Source of the DNA: Candidatus Aenigmatarchaeota archaeon
GTDB lineage: Archaea; Aenigmatarchaeota; Aenigmatarchaeia; JACPZZ01
Direction: 5' to 3'
Assembly (NCBI GenBank): GCA_016177205.1
Contig: JACOVS010000039.1
Coordinates: forward strand, 1 to 54,754
DNA: 54,754 bases
Shown: in pieces, positions 24,620 through 33,227 of the stretch
Layout of the letters: the number at the start of each line of letters is the position of its first letter
Numbering within the stretch: position 1 is the first letter of the stretch
Made by a program: the position numbers and the translations under genes
The notes under the pieces: model-generated
Seen by the model: only the letters and a program-made list of their open reading frames with translations
Databases searched by the model: none
Told to the model about the DNA's origin: nothing

Positions 24620-25699
24620 ATGAAATACGAGCCTGTCGATGCCATCAAAGACTCGTGCTCCAGGATACTCTCGCGCTACGGCAGCAGGATAAAGGCCATA
24701 TGGATCTACGGGTCTTTTGCGCGGGGCGACGCCAAGCGGACGTCGGACATTGACGTAATGACCCTGGTCGACGACGCGACGTCGGATATTTCAGGCTCAA
24801 CGCTTGCTGAGATTACCGACGCTATTTCCGCAATAAACAGGGACGTCAAGGAGAAGACAAAAATAAACATCCACTTCCAGCCTGCGAAAAGATTAACGGA
24901 CTGGTGGGACCTGCTGCGCTCCGGCGAACCGTGGGTCTTCACTTCGATGCGCGACGCCTTGCCCGTTTATGACCCGTCAGGATACGTCGAGCCGTTAAGC
25001 CGGCTGCTGAAGGAAGGGCGTTTAACAGGAACATCAGAACGCTCCCAGCTGCTGATCCAGCGCGCGCCGTCGCGTTTGGAGGATGTACGCAAAATATTTT
25101 TGGAGGACATAACGTCGGACCTGCTGTTTGCCATGGTCGAAGCGGGGCAGGCGGTTTTAATGTTCTACGGCATCGCGCCTCCGTCTGCGAAAAATCTCGG
25201 AAACGCCCTGCGTAAAAATTTTGTATCTAAAAAAATCCTTGAAAATTACTATACGACAATCGTGGACGATTTCTACGAGTTGACGAGAAAGATCGATCAT
25301 AGCGAGCTCACAAAGCTAAAGGCCGTGGAAATTTATTCGTGGGTTTCGAAGGCCCGCGATTTCATTTACAGGATGGAGGACATTTTCTCTAAGTTGGAGA
25401 GCGAAAAGAAAAAGGAGATGATCGAAGAGTCGAATGAAGTGGCGTTCACGGCCTGCAGGAACATACTGAAACGGAAGGGCGTAAAGGTTAACGAGGAAAA
25501 CATCCTGCATTTCGTGGAAAAGGAGCTGGTGAAAACGGGTTTGGTGTCTAAAGGCTACCTGGAAATTTTGAAAAAAATAAAATCCATGAAAGAGGCGTCC
25601 GACAAAAACAGGCTGCATGAAATAACGGAGAAGGACGTGTACACGTCCCGCCTTTACGCAAAAAACCTTGAAACCCTTCTTAAAGAGGTCAGGAAATGA
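24620..25699 (+). CDS. Nucleotidyltransferase with HEPN-like helical domains (long form, locus A)
   Basis: A 359-residue protein with an N-terminal minimal nucleotidyltransferase (MNT) domain: IYGSFARGDAKRTSDIDVM gives the GS motif (G31, S32) and the two metal-binding Asp (D43, D45). A conserved linker follows (DWWDLLRSGEPW...DALPVYDPSG) and then two helical HEPN-like units; a TRKIDH motif marks the first and the last 100 residues form the second. Such enzymes transfer nucleotides to proteins or small molecules. The stop overlaps the next gene by ATGA. Paralogue of the 374-residue protein at 44104. Confidence 0.85.
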   Translation: MKYEPVDAIKDSCSRILSRYGSRIKAIWIYGSFARGDAKRTSDIDVMTLVDDATSDISGSTLAEITDAISAINRDVKEKTKINIHFQPAKRLTDWWDLLRSGEPWVFTSMRDALPVYDPSGYVEPLSRLLKEGRLTGTSERSQLLIQRAPSRLEDVRKIFLEDITSDLLFAMVEAGQAVLMFYGIAPPSAKNLGNALRKNFVSKKILENYYTTIVDDFYELTRKIDHSELTKLKAVEIYSWVSKARDFIYRMEDIFSKLESEKKKEMIEESNEVAFTACRNILKRKGVKVNEENILHFVEKELVKTGLVSKGYLEILKKIKSMKEASDKNRLHEITEKDVYTSRLYAKNLETLLKEVRK

Positions 25700-26445
25700 A
25701 CGGGAAAAAAACAAAGTCTTTGATAAACAGGATGACAAAAAAATATCCGGCTGTTGTCAAATCCATCTGGATGACCCCCTCTTCTGAAAAGGGCGAGGGC
25801 GACACGGTTATATTCCTTCTCGATGACACTAACCAGGTGGATTCCATAACAACTAACGAAATAAAGCTGGAGGCGCAAAAAATATCAAAAGCACTCAAGC
25901 TTCGCGGCAGGACTGGCCTGGTATTTTACAAGTTATCCGATTACTGGGAACTGGTCCGGCACGGCTCGCCCGTGACGTTCACGGAGATACGCGAGGGCAT
26001 TCCGTTATACGACCCGTCAGGCTTCTTTCTGCCGCTAAAAAAACTTTTGGTGGACGGGCGCGTGCCCGGCACAAAAGAGGCCATGAAATCGCTGATACAA
26101 CAATCCCCTCTGCGGCTGCTGCGTATAGAGCGCACGCACATGGTTTCAATAATGGACGCGCTGTCGTCCGCCGTCGTCGACGCAGCGCAAGCTCCTTTGA
26201 TGTCCGTTGGTGTGTCGCCGCCGGCGCCGAAAAAAGTGCCGGAACAATTGCGCATACATTTTGTCCGGAAAAGAAAATTGCCCCCCGAGTATGTGAAATA
26301 TTACGAGGACGTGATAAAAACCTGGAAGCTGCTGGAACACGGAGAATTGAAAGTCGTCGCGCCGGAAAAAATTGACGAGCTGGTTGAAAAGGCGACGCGT
26401 TTTGTCATTAAAATGGAAGAGCTTATGCAGAAGATAGGAAAATAA
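25696..26445 (+). CDS. Degenerate nucleotidyltransferase partner (short form, locus A)
   Basis: A 249-residue paralogue of the upstream gene and of the 287-residue protein at 45231. It keeps the linker (DYWELVRHGSPVTFTEIREGIPLYDPSGF) and one HEPN-like unit with LLEHGEL, but where the GS...DxD motif should be it reads WMTPSSEKGEGDTVIFLLDD, so catalysis is lost. It lacks the second helical unit. The ATGA overlap implies coupled translation and probably a heteromeric complex with the active long form. Confidence 0.8.
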   Translation: MNGKKTKSLINRMTKKYPAVVKSIWMTPSSEKGEGDTVIFLLDDTNQVDSITTNEIKLEAQKISKALKLRGRTGLVFYKLSDYWELVRHGSPVTFTEIREGIPLYDPSGFFLPLKKLLVDGRVPGTKEAMKSLIQQSPLRLLRIERTHMVSIMDALSSAVVDAAQAPLMSVGVSPPAPKKVPEQLRIHFVRKRKLPPEYVKYYEDVIKTWKLLEHGELKVVAPEKIDELVEKATRFVIKMEELMQKIGK

Positions 26446-26446
26446 T

Positions 26447-26932
26447 CTATTTGGCGTTCCAGTCAACAGTTTTTCCCTTTGATTTTGCAAGGGCTTCCAA
26501 TTCTTTTTTAAGGTCTTCAACCCGTTCTTTGTGGTGCCCAAACTCTTCTGCTATGTCCGTGGGCATGCCTGGCCCGGTGAAATACCCCACCTGACCCTCT
26601 ATGTCCTTTATCGCTCTTCTTGCTGCCGGGCTGGCTTTTCCTCCGCGGGAAATTCTTTCCATCTCATCGTTTACCTTTTGGTATCCGTCGCTTATTTCCC
26701 TCTGCGCGTCGCCTAAGATTGTTTTGGTAAGAATGTCCATCTTTGTTTTGGCGCCTTCGTAAAAACTTTCCATAGCGGTGCCCGCGTAATCCTCTTCTTT
26801 AGGTATCATGCTTTTTGCGTGCTTCATTTCATTGAAAGCTGATGCGTACCTGCCTTGGGCCGCACTGCTTTGTGCTGCGGAAAGGGCTCTATTTATGGCT
26901 TCCAGTTTACGCTCGTAATTTTCCTTAACCAT
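26447..26932 (-). CDS. Helical soluble protein near nucleotidyltransferase pair
   Basis: A 161-residue all-helical protein with charged heptads and repeated AAQSS/AKSM-like helices, ending EELKKELEALAKSKGKTVDW-like. No family recognised. It converges on the degenerate nucleotidyltransferase with one base between stops, and lies on the same strand as the 225-residue paralogue pair. It may act with them, but only position suggests this. Confidence 0.62.
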   Translation of the reverse strand: MVKENYERKLEAINRALSAAQSSAAQGRYASAFNEMKHAKSMIPKEEDYAGTAMESFYEGAKTKMDILTKTILGDAQREISDGYQKVNDEMERISRGGKASPAARRAIKDIEGQVGYFTGPGMPTDIAEEFGHHKERVEDLKKELEALAKSKGKTVDWNAK

Positions 26933-26968
26933 GATTAAAAAAAGCTTTACAAGGTTAAATTAGTTAGC

Positions 26969-27646
26969 TCAGTAGAATTTCCTTTTCTTTATCGCCTTGG
27001 TGTGTTTTTTCTGTTCCCTCTCCCACTCCTTGTTGGTTTTCCTGATGTCGGCGTTGTCCACGTTTTGCCTGTGTCTGGCTTCCTCTACGTCTATGTGCGA
27101 GCTGGCGGTATCGAACGAGTCTCTTGCCTCGATGAAAAAGCTATCGTCTGCGGCACGGTCGTACAGGCCCTGGTTCCTAAGTTCATCTCTGATTCTTGCC
27201 ACATACCTTGTTTGGTCCGCGACCGTCTGCCTGGCGTTATCCATGTCTTTTTTGACTGCAGTTGCGGAAACCCTTGGCATCATTCCGAACCTTGCCTCGT
27301 ACCTGGTCCGCTCTTTGTTTATGGTCGCCTTCAATGAGCCTACCCTCGAATCCACGTCTTTCACAACGCCTTCGACCACCTTTCTTGCATAACCCCTGAT
27401 CTCCTGTTTCAGGTTTTTGACAGCGTCCTCAAGCCTTGCATACCTCGCAGCCTCGACGGGTTCGGCTGATACGGCTTTTCTGTAAGAATCGAAAGTTGTC
27501 TCGGCCCGCCTGAATTGGTCTGCTGCAGCTGTTAAAACCCGGACTGGTTCAACCCGCTTTCCGTCAACTTTACCTGTGCTGATGATGGCCCTGCCGGATT
27601 CTATCGCATTGATAGCCGCTTGGTAATCGTTGGCGCCCGCAACCAT
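26969..27646 (-). CDS. Basic helical protein, paralogue of 23858-24544
   Basis: A 225-residue helical protein with PVRVLTAAADQFRRAETTF and KNLKQEIRGYARKVVEG segments shared with the 228-residue protein at 23858. The tail is very basic (REQKKHTKAIKKRKFY). The pair of paralogues, one on each side of the nucleotidyltransferases and both on the minus strand, suggests that the genes between them were inserted or that the set evolved as one locus. Function unknown. Confidence 0.66.
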   Translation of the reverse strand: MVAGANDYQAAINAIESGRAIISTGKVDGKRVEPVRVLTAAADQFRRAETTFDSYRKAVSAEPVEAARYARLEDAVKNLKQEIRGYARKVVEGVVKDVDSRVGSLKATINKERTRYEARFGMMPRVSATAVKKDMDNARQTVADQTRYVARIRDELRNQGLYDRAADDSFFIEARDSFDTASSHIDVEEARHRQNVDNADIRKTNKEWEREQKKHTKAIKKRKFY

Positions 27647-27661
27647 GGTATCTAAAATTAA

Positions 27662-28420
27662 TTAGGCGCGCACGTATTTAAACAATTCCAGAAACTCTTC
27701 TTCGGCAAAATGCAGGTTTCCGGGAATTATCAAAACCGCGGGCAGTCCGTAACCGTCTTTTAGCAGCTCTTCAATTTTGCCGTAAACGATTCTAGATTTC
27801 CCGGAACCCAGAAGGCTCATCACAACTATTTTACGCCCCCTGAGCAGGTTTTCCGTGTCCAGTTTTTCCAATATTTGTAAAGCCTCTTCAGCCAGCAGGT
27901 TTTTGTTGTTTTCAACGTCAATGTCCAGGAGCAGCAGCGTGTGCAAGCCCAGCGACAAGTTTCCTTTTATCGCGCCATAAACCGATTCCGGCAACACGCC
28001 GCCTGTTTTTTCAGGCAGCGGTATTGTTACAGTCTTGCCGAACTTGTAAATCTGCAGCCCGCATTCCGCGACAGCTGTGAAAATGGACGATGCGTGAATT
28101 ACGCGCGTTTCAACGCCCGCTTTTGCCGACTGCGTTAAAAGGTCCGGGTGTGTCGTCGCAGCTAGCGGGTCGCCCTGGATTAAAAAACAAACCCTCTTTG
28201 ACCGGGCTTCGTCTATGATCCTGCCCGAGCGTTCTTCAACATCCCTTCTTTTCAAAATAACAACATCCTTCCCTGACAGTTCTTCAAGCCTTTCCACGCT
28301 GCCGTTCCAGAGTCCGGTATACAGCTCTGCGTAGACAACGTCCGCCCGTTTGACCTCCTCAATCCCCTTTAGCGATATATCCGTCTCGTCCCACAAGCCC
28401 AAGCCTACCAGGGTTAACAC
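27662..28420 (-). CDS. dphB: Diphthine synthase
   Basis: The SAM-dependent methyltransferase of diphthamide synthesis on translation elongation factor 2. MLTLVGLGLWDETDISLKGIE is the typical start; YAELYTGLW, the GDPLAATTH loop and HASSIFTAVAECGLQIYKFGKTVTI are family hallmarks of the CbiF-like fold. At 252 residues the length is normal. The start codon is GTG. It diverges from the membrane protein gene at 28473. Confidence 0.95.
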   Translation of the reverse strand: MLTLVGLGLWDETDISLKGIEEVKRADVVYAELYTGLWNGSVERLEELSGKDVVILKRRDVEERSGRIIDEARSKRVCFLIQGDPLAATTHPDLLTQSAKAGVETRVIHASSIFTAVAECGLQIYKFGKTVTIPLPEKTGGVLPESVYGAIKGNLSLGLHTLLLLDIDVENNKNLLAEEALQILEKLDTENLLRGRKIVVMSLLGSGKSRIVYGKIEELLKDGYGLPAVLIIPGNLHFAEEEFLELFKYVRA

Positions 28421-28472
28421 AGCTATCAGTTGTCCGACAAACCTTAAATGGGGTAAGAATTGTATATTAAAT

Positions 28473-28931
28473 ATGGAATGGCTCCGCGCCGCGCACAGGC
28501 TGCTTCACCGGGAACACCTAGTGTGGACAATGACGCCCAAAGCCAATGTCGCAATAGCGCTGCTTGCCGCCCTGTTTTTCCTGAAATCCACAACCTTGTA
28601 CCCGCAGGCTGGCACCCTGATCTACGCCGGTTTTTTGCTCGGTGTGTCCGTGGGCTTCTTTTTTGGAGCCTACTGGCACCACGCGTTTTCAACGCATTGG
28701 AATTTTTACCGCAGGTTCTACAACGCCGGGACAAAAGCCAAGGACAGGCTGAAAATGCTGGCCGAAAAGATAGACTATGAAATTCCCGGTTACATAGCCG
28801 CCGTAATCTTCGGTTTTGTGCTTGTCTACGTGTCGTTAAGCGGGTTTGTCTGGCTGTCGTCCGGCATGTTCTTCGGTTTTATTTTCGGCGGGTCGATCGC
28901 GTTGGCAATCGTTTTAAAGTATCTGGAATGA
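28473..28931 (+). CDS. Small membrane protein, about 152 residues
   Basis: From ATG 28473 the protein starts MEWLRAAHRLLHREH and has two helix pairs (about residues 23-60 and 100-150) separated by a charged loop (YRRFYNAGTKAKDRLKML). The longer frame upstream overlaps dphB and is unlikely. No family recognised. It shares a divergent gap of about 50 bp with dphB. Confidence 0.6.
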   Translation: MEWLRAAHRLLHREHLVWTMTPKANVAIALLAALFFLKSTTLYPQAGTLIYAGFLLGVSVGFFFGAYWHHAFSTHWNFYRRFYNAGTKAKDRLKMLAEKIDYEIPGYIAAVIFGFVLVYVSLSGFVWLSSGMFFGFIFGGSIALAIVLKYLE

Positions 28932-28956
28932 GTTTGTTGCTCTCCCGCCAAGAAAA

Positions 28957-29322
28957 TCATTTCACAAATTCCACGTTGTCCATCCCCTTGAATGCTTTAT
29001 CCCCTGTCAGGAATTTCATCTCTTCCTCCTTTGCCATAGCGTAGCCTAATGCATCGGCATAGGATAGATTAAGCCTCAAGTTTTCAAGCCTGAATTTAGA
29101 CGCATTAAATATGTGGCCATCGCTTATTTGAATAGCAAACTGCCTAAAACGCTTAAAGCAATTTTTTGCGAAATCCTCGCCGTTGGTTTTCAATAGGTTA
29201 TAGTAAAGTTCGTACAGGTTTTGCAATGATGTGGAAAGATCGCAGTTAATGTATTTCTCATACCTGGGGTTTCCATTAATTATTTCAAACATGGCAAATG
29301 TGTCCAAAAAAAACCTTACCAT
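28957..29322 (-). CDS. vapC: PIN-domain toxin, VapC-type
   Basis: A 121-residue PIN-domain ribonuclease from ATG 29322, which overlaps the antitoxin's stop (ATGGTAA). MVRFFLDTFAMFE carries the first acidic residue (Asp7), NLYELYYNL the Glu, YADALGYAMA the third and FLTGDKAF the fourth. VapC toxins cleave tRNA or rRNA when free of VapB. The gene ends 26 bp from the convergent membrane protein gene. Confidence 0.88.
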   Translation of the reverse strand: MVRFFLDTFAMFEIINGNPRYEKYINCDLSTSLQNLYELYYNLLKTNGEDFAKNCFKRFRQFAIQISDGHIFNASKFRLENLRLNLSYADALGYAMAKEEEMKFLTGDKAFKGMDNVEFVK

Positions 29323-29537
29323 CTGCTCCACTCCCTTCTAAGGTCGTTTTTGATTTTTTGGGAGTCCAGCTTATTGTGCTTCAGCGACCCGAAAATCTCC
29401 CTGATAGTGTTCCTTTTACTTATTTCCAACACAACCGTGTCCCCTTCGCGCAGCCCTTTCTGTTTCACAACCTCGCTGGGTATCACAACGCCTAACGAAG
29501 AACCCCACCTCTTCACCGTCGATTGCGTTTCGCCCAT
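29316..29537 (-). CDS. vapB: AbrB/SpoVT-type antitoxin
   Basis: A 73-residue swapped-hairpin DNA-binding protein: VKRWGSSLGVVIPSEVVKQ...EGDTV is the AbrB core, followed by a helical tail that would wrap the toxin. It overlaps vapC by 7 nt. VapB proteins repress their own operon with VapC as co-repressor, which fits the direct repeat just upstream. Confidence 0.9.
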   Translation of the reverse strand: MGETQSTVKRWGSSLGVVIPSEVVKQKGLREGDTVVLEISKRNTIREIFGSLKHNKLDSQKIKNDLRREWSRW

Positions 29538-29548
29538 AACACCACTAG

Positions 29549-29580
29549 TTAGATTATATATTAGATATAACTATTTAAGC
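29549..29580 (-). promoter_or_regulatory. vapBC promoter and candidate operator
   Basis: Two direct copies, TTAGATTATA (29549-29558) and TTAGATATAA (29561-29570), sit between the vapB start and a TATA-like CTTAAATAG on the minus strand (about 29571-29579). Placement over the transcription start fits a VapBC autorepression site. Binding is inferred. Confidence 0.45.
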
Positions 29581-29607
29581 GTTTGCGTTGTGACGTTCCG
29601 ATAAAAA

Positions 29608-29847
29608 TTATATTATCTCGCCTAGGTTTTCCGCAGTCTCCACAATCGCCCACGAATACACGCACGCCTCGAACGCCAGGAACAAATTTCCTTCTTTTAA
29701 CCAATGCCTGCAATCGTCGCGGTACGCCTCGGCGTTGCGCAGCGCGTCGGAGCCGCCCTTGCTTTTAGCCTCGACAGAGTTCAGCTTTTTATCCAATCGC
29801 TCTAACCACTTGACAACCTCGGCCTTTGGTATGCGGTCGTTGACCAT
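29608..29847 (-). CDS. DUF357-type small helical protein
   Basis: A 79-residue helical protein. The block AEAYRDDCRHWLKEGNLFLA...WAIVETAENLG fits the archaeal DUF357 family (AxxYxxDAxxFxxxGDxxxAxxxxxYAxGxLDA), whose function is unknown. Its ATG directly abuts the TGA of a 42-residue gene upstream, implying coupled translation. Confidence 0.75.
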   Translation of the reverse strand: MVNDRIPKAEVVKWLERLDKKLNSVEAKSKGGSDALRNAEAYRDDCRHWLKEGNLFLAFEACVYSWAIVETAENLGEII

Positions 29848-29976
29848 TCAAATCCTTCCCAGAAACTTTAACACCAGAAACACGCCAGCCAGGAACATTA
29901 ACAGCCAGTAAACAAAGATAAGCTTATTCCGTCCGTTTTTCAGGAAATTTTTTACCGAGTCTGTGGTTATCTCCAT
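29848..29976 (-). CDS. Very small membrane protein, 42 residues
   Basis: An open frame missed by length filters: it starts MEITTDSVKNFLKNGRNKL and continues as one transmembrane helix (FVYWLLMFLAGVFLVLKF), ending LGRI. Its TGA is directly followed by the DUF357 gene's ATG. The basic start with inside-positive orientation suggests a tail- or signal-anchor protein. No strong ribosome site is seen, so confidence is moderate. Confidence 0.55.
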   Translation of the reverse strand: MEITTDSVKNFLKNGRNKLIFVYWLLMFLAGVFLVLKFLGRI

Positions 29977-30073
29977 CAAACTAATTCTGCCAACAAGCTA
30001 AAAAATAAGTAACGTGCTCTGCAAGCGCTTCATCGCACTATATTCTCCGGTGTACGAGTATCTCTTCCGGTGT

Positions 30074-31198
30074 TCAAGCAATCGTGTCTATCCCAAGCTC
30101 GCTTATCCCCAGGGTCGGCGTTGCCGTCCTGGTGACCTGGCCAAGTATATACGGGCTGCTTACCCCTGTTATTATCGTTATTACCTGGACCTTGCCATGG
30201 AAATCCGGTTGGACCCTTGCGCCCCATATTACCTGCGCCGAAGAATCCAAGTGCGAGGATACGATCGCGCCGATCTGGTTTACTTCGGACAATTTGAGGT
30301 CAGGCCCCCCGGTTATGTGTATTAATGCCCCAGACGCGCCCTGGTAGTCAACTTCCAGCAGGGGATTCTGCAACGCCTTTGTTACAGCGTCGCGCGCCCT
30401 GTCTGAACTGTTCGAGAAGCCGAGCCCGATTGCGGCAACGCCGCCCGAGTGCATTATCGCCTTGACGTCGGCGTAGTCCAGATTGACTAACGACGGCAGC
30501 GTTATGGTTTCGGTTATGCCCTTCACCATTCCCGCGATCAGCTCGTCCGCAACAGCGAAAGCCTGTTGTATTGGCAGGTCGCCCGCAAATTCGAGCAGCT
30601 TGTCATTTTCAATGACAATAACCGTGTCGCACGCCTCGCGCAATTTGCCTAATCCGTTTTCGGCTTTCACAATGCGCGCGCCTTCTATTTTAAACGGCAT
30701 GGTCACAACGCCGATAACGATCGCGCCCATCTCCTTGGCTATTTCAGAAACGACCGGCGCAGAGCCTGTTCCTGTTCCGCCGCCCATGCCTGCTGTTAAG
30801 AAGACCAGGTCAGCTCCGGTCAAGGACTCTTTCAGCTGTGTGCGGCTTTCCTCCGCAGCCTTCTTTCCGATCTCCGGATAACCGCCCGCTCCCAAACCTC
30901 TTGTCAGCTCCTTGCCGATCAAAATCTTCTTGTCGGCCTTTATGACCGCTAAATGCTTCGCGTCGGTGTTAAGCGCAACAGTAGACGCGCCCTCAACGCC
31001 CATTTCCGCAAGCCTGTTGATGGAGTTCGTGCCTCCACCTCCGCATCCCACCACAACAATTCTGGCGCGTTTCATGCTAAAACCGAACTCTTGCTCGGTT
31101 ATCTTCTCGTAATCAAAGTTTTTCATGGTAACTCCGGATTCCGCAGAACCATGGCCCGACGCCGTTCCCCGGCTCAGAACCGACTCCAATATTGACAT
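30074..31198 (-). CDS. ftsZ: Cell division GTPase FtsZ
   Basis: The tubulin-like GTPase that forms the division ring. It shows [14 protein letters not shown], the tubulin signature [12 protein letters not shown] and [14 protein letters not shown] 31198 is preferred because GGAGGGG stands 6 nt upstream; the longer frame runs into a structured leader. The mature chain is 374 residues with a short N-terminal extension (about 40 residues, Ser/Gly-rich) typical of archaeal FtsZ. The C-terminus ends ELGIDTIA. Confidence 0.97.
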   Translation of the reverse strand: MSILESVLSRGTASGHGSAESGVTMKNFDYEKITEQEFGFSMKRARIVVVGCGGGGTNSINRLAEMGVEGASTVALNTDAKHLAVIKADKKILIGKELTRGLGAGGYPEIGKKAAEESRTQLKESLTGADLVFLTAGMGGGTGTGSAPVVSEIAKEMGAIVIGVVTMPFKIEGARIVKAENGLGKLREACDTVIVIENDKLLEFAGDLPIQQAFAVADELIAGMVKGITETITLPSLVNLDYADVKAIMHSGGVAAIGLGFSNSSDRARDAVTKALQNPLLEVDYQGASGALIHITGGPDLKLSEVNQIGAIVSSHLDSSAQVIWGARVQPDFHGKVQVITIITGVSSPYILGQVTRTATPTLGISELGIDTIA

Positions 31199-31440
31199 AC
31201 AATTCCCCTCCTTACATTCCCCAAACAATGGTAGACCAGCCTAAGCTTGTTAAGCCAGTCAATACAGGAAACAAAAGTTTCCCTGCATAGGCTGATAGAC
31301 AGCCTATACGTGCAAAAAATTATCCAGTTTGCCGTTCCTGCCGCACAAACGGGATAGGTTACCGCATCCCGTATTAGTGCAAACAAAAAAACCGGCGTAG
31401 CCGAACGCCATTTACACAAGGAGCTAATTCTCCCTAATTG
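31199..31440 (-). promoter_or_regulatory. Structured ftsZ leader, possible RNA element
   Basis: About 230 nt between the inferred transcription start and ftsZ. On the minus strand at least four stem-loops follow in line: GGCGT/ACGCC, ACGGGAT/ATCCCGT, ATAGGCTG/CAGCCTAT and GGAAAC/GTTTCC, then the GGAGGGG ribosome site. No known riboswitch class was recognised. It could be a leader that controls FtsZ synthesis or a separate small RNA. An 81-codon frame through it (from a TTG near 31419) looks non-coding. The remaining 31475-31522 shows nothing further. Confidence 0.45.
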
Positions 31441-31458
31441 ATAATAATTAGTGAAACT

Positions 31459-31470
31459 GTTATATAAACT
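31459..31470 (-). promoter_or_regulatory. TATA box for ftsZ transcript
   Basis: AGTTTATATAAC on the minus strand is a strong archaeal TATA box, about 260 bp before the ftsZ ATG. It places the transcription start near 31435 and so implies a long leader. Confidence 0.6.
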
Positions 31471-31522
31471 TTTTCCGCCGTAGCCCTTGGTTTTCGCGGG
31501 ATTGCGCGCATTTCACGATTTT

Positions 31523-33187
31523 CTACGACCTGCGCAAAATCGCAAACTGTGTTTCTTTTACGAACTCCTCAAGGTTCACGTCGTAGTTTGTTTTCCCATC
31601 CCTGCTGCGGATGGCAATGGTTTTCTTTTCCTCCTCCTTGTCGCCGATCACGACAGCATAAAAAACTTTTTGCAAAGAAGCGCTGCGAATCTTATACTCC
31701 AATGTATGGTTTTCATAATCGCCTTCCACCCTGATTCCAGCCGCGGCCAGCGCGGCAACAGCCTTTTTTGCGTATCCTACGTTGTTGTCGGTTATCGGCA
31801 AAACTTTGACCTGCACCGGAGATAGCCACAACGGGAACGACCCGTTGTAATGCTCGGTTAATATCCCTAAAAATCTCTCTACGCTTCCGTATATCGCGCG
31901 GTGTATCATTATCGGCGTGGCGTCCTTGCCGCTGGCGTCGGCGTACGCAACGGAAAACCTTTGCGGCATAAAAAAATCAACCTGTATAGTACCGCACTGC
32001 CACGTTCTCCCGAGCGAGTCCTTGATATGGAAATCTATCTTCGGCCCGTAGAACGCCCCGTCACCCGGGTTGGTCTTGTAATTCAGGTTTCGCTTCTTCA
32101 GCACGTCCTCCAGGGCTTTTTCGGCCTTGCTCCAAAACTCGTCCGACCCTATCGAATTCTCCGGCCTTGTTGAAAGCTCGACGCGGAAATCAAAGCCGAA
32201 CTGGTTGTAAAACTCTTCGACCAGGCCCACGACCTTTGTTAGCTCTTCTTCCAGCTGGTCAGGCCGTACGAACAGGTGCGCGTCGTCCTGCGTAAACTCG
32301 CGCACGCGGAACAGCCCTCCCAGCACACCGCTTAACTCGTTCCTGTGTATGATGCCGAACTCTGATACCCGCAACGGCAGTTCGCGGTAGCTTCGCCTGC
32401 TGTTTTTAAAAAATAATATCGCGCCCGGACAATTCATCGGCTTCATTGCGTACTGGGCGTCCTCGGTTTCGGTGAAAAACATGCCGTCCTTGTAGTGATC
32501 CCAGTGCCCGCTCTGCTCCCACAGGCTCTTCTTCATGATTATCGGTGTCATTATTTCCACGTAACCCGCGGCGGCCTGCTTCTCCCGTGAGAACTTTATC
32601 AGCTCATTCCTCAAAACCATGCCGCCCGGGTGGTACAGCGTCATGCCTGGCGCCTCTGGTTGGAAACTGAACAAATCAAGTTTTTGGCCTAAAACCCTGT
32701 GGTCGTTGTCCGGTAACTCAACAGGCTGTTCCCCGACTTTCTTAATCTCAACCTTGGCAGCCTCTTTTACAGCAGGCTTGCCTGTGAAAGAGCGGGACAT
32801 CTCAGCCATCGGATGGCCTTTAACGCTGATAGTTAAGCGCTTGTTCCAGCCAAACGGCGCGTGGTTAACGTCCAAACCAAGCTCCTTGGCGCGCTTCTCC
32901 ATCTCAAGTATCAGATCCATCGCGTCAAACGGCGCTGCCAGGTTTGAACTTAGGTGCGCATACGGGTAGATCAACAGCCTGCCCACTTTCAGCCGCCCCA
33001 TGAACTTGTGGACGTCTTCAACCGCCCATCTGGCCGTCTCTTTCGTGTCGCCCTTCTCAACCGCTGTCAAGACAGCCAGGACATCATTGAAAGAGTATTT
33101 CTTCAGCTCAACCTCTTCAGCCTGCTTTATCTCTTTTTTAACAGGCTCGTACTCGATGTTGTCGCAATGCAACTGCAGTATTTTCAT
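31523..33187 (-). CDS. thrS: Threonyl-tRNA synthetase, archaeal type
   Basis: Charges tRNA-Thr. The first 140 residues match the archaeal editing domain related to D-aminoacyl-tRNA deacylase (MKILQLHCDNIEYEP, YPYAHLS). The class II catalytic core follows: motif 2 region HRNELSG...FRVREFTQDDAH, the MNCPG motif and MIHRAIYGSVERF of motif 3, then an anticodon-binding domain. 554 residues is short but all parts are visible. It ends LEEFVKETQFAILRRS. Confidence 0.95.
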   Translation of the reverse strand: MKILQLHCDNIEYEPVKKEIKQAEEVELKKYSFNDVLAVLTAVEKGDTKETARWAVEDVHKFMGRLKVGRLLIYPYAHLSSNLAAPFDAMDLILEMEKRAKELGLDVNHAPFGWNKRLTISVKGHPMAEMSRSFTGKPAVKEAAKVEIKKVGEQPVELPDNDHRVLGQKLDLFSFQPEAPGMTLYHPGGMVLRNELIKFSREKQAAAGYVEIMTPIIMKKSLWEQSGHWDHYKDGMFFTETEDAQYAMKPMNCPGAILFFKNSRRSYRELPLRVSEFGIIHRNELSGVLGGLFRVREFTQDDAHLFVRPDQLEEELTKVVGLVEEFYNQFGFDFRVELSTRPENSIGSDEFWSKAEKALEDVLKKRNLNYKTNPGDGAFYGPKIDFHIKDSLGRTWQCGTIQVDFFMPQRFSVAYADASGKDATPIMIHRAIYGSVERFLGILTEHYNGSFPLWLSPVQVKVLPITDNNVGYAKKAVAALAAAGIRVEGDYENHTLEYKIRSASLQKVFYAVVIGDKEEEKKTIAIRSRDGKTNYDVNLEEFVKETQFAILRRS

Positions 33188-33227
33188 GGCTAACCCTAGT
33201 GTATTAGGTGGGAAGTTTTATTATTCT

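Noticed and set aside
31174..31419. 81-codon minus-strand frame through the ftsZ leader
   Set aside because: It begins with TTG, overlaps the ftsZ start and covers four clear stem-loops; its composition does not look coding.
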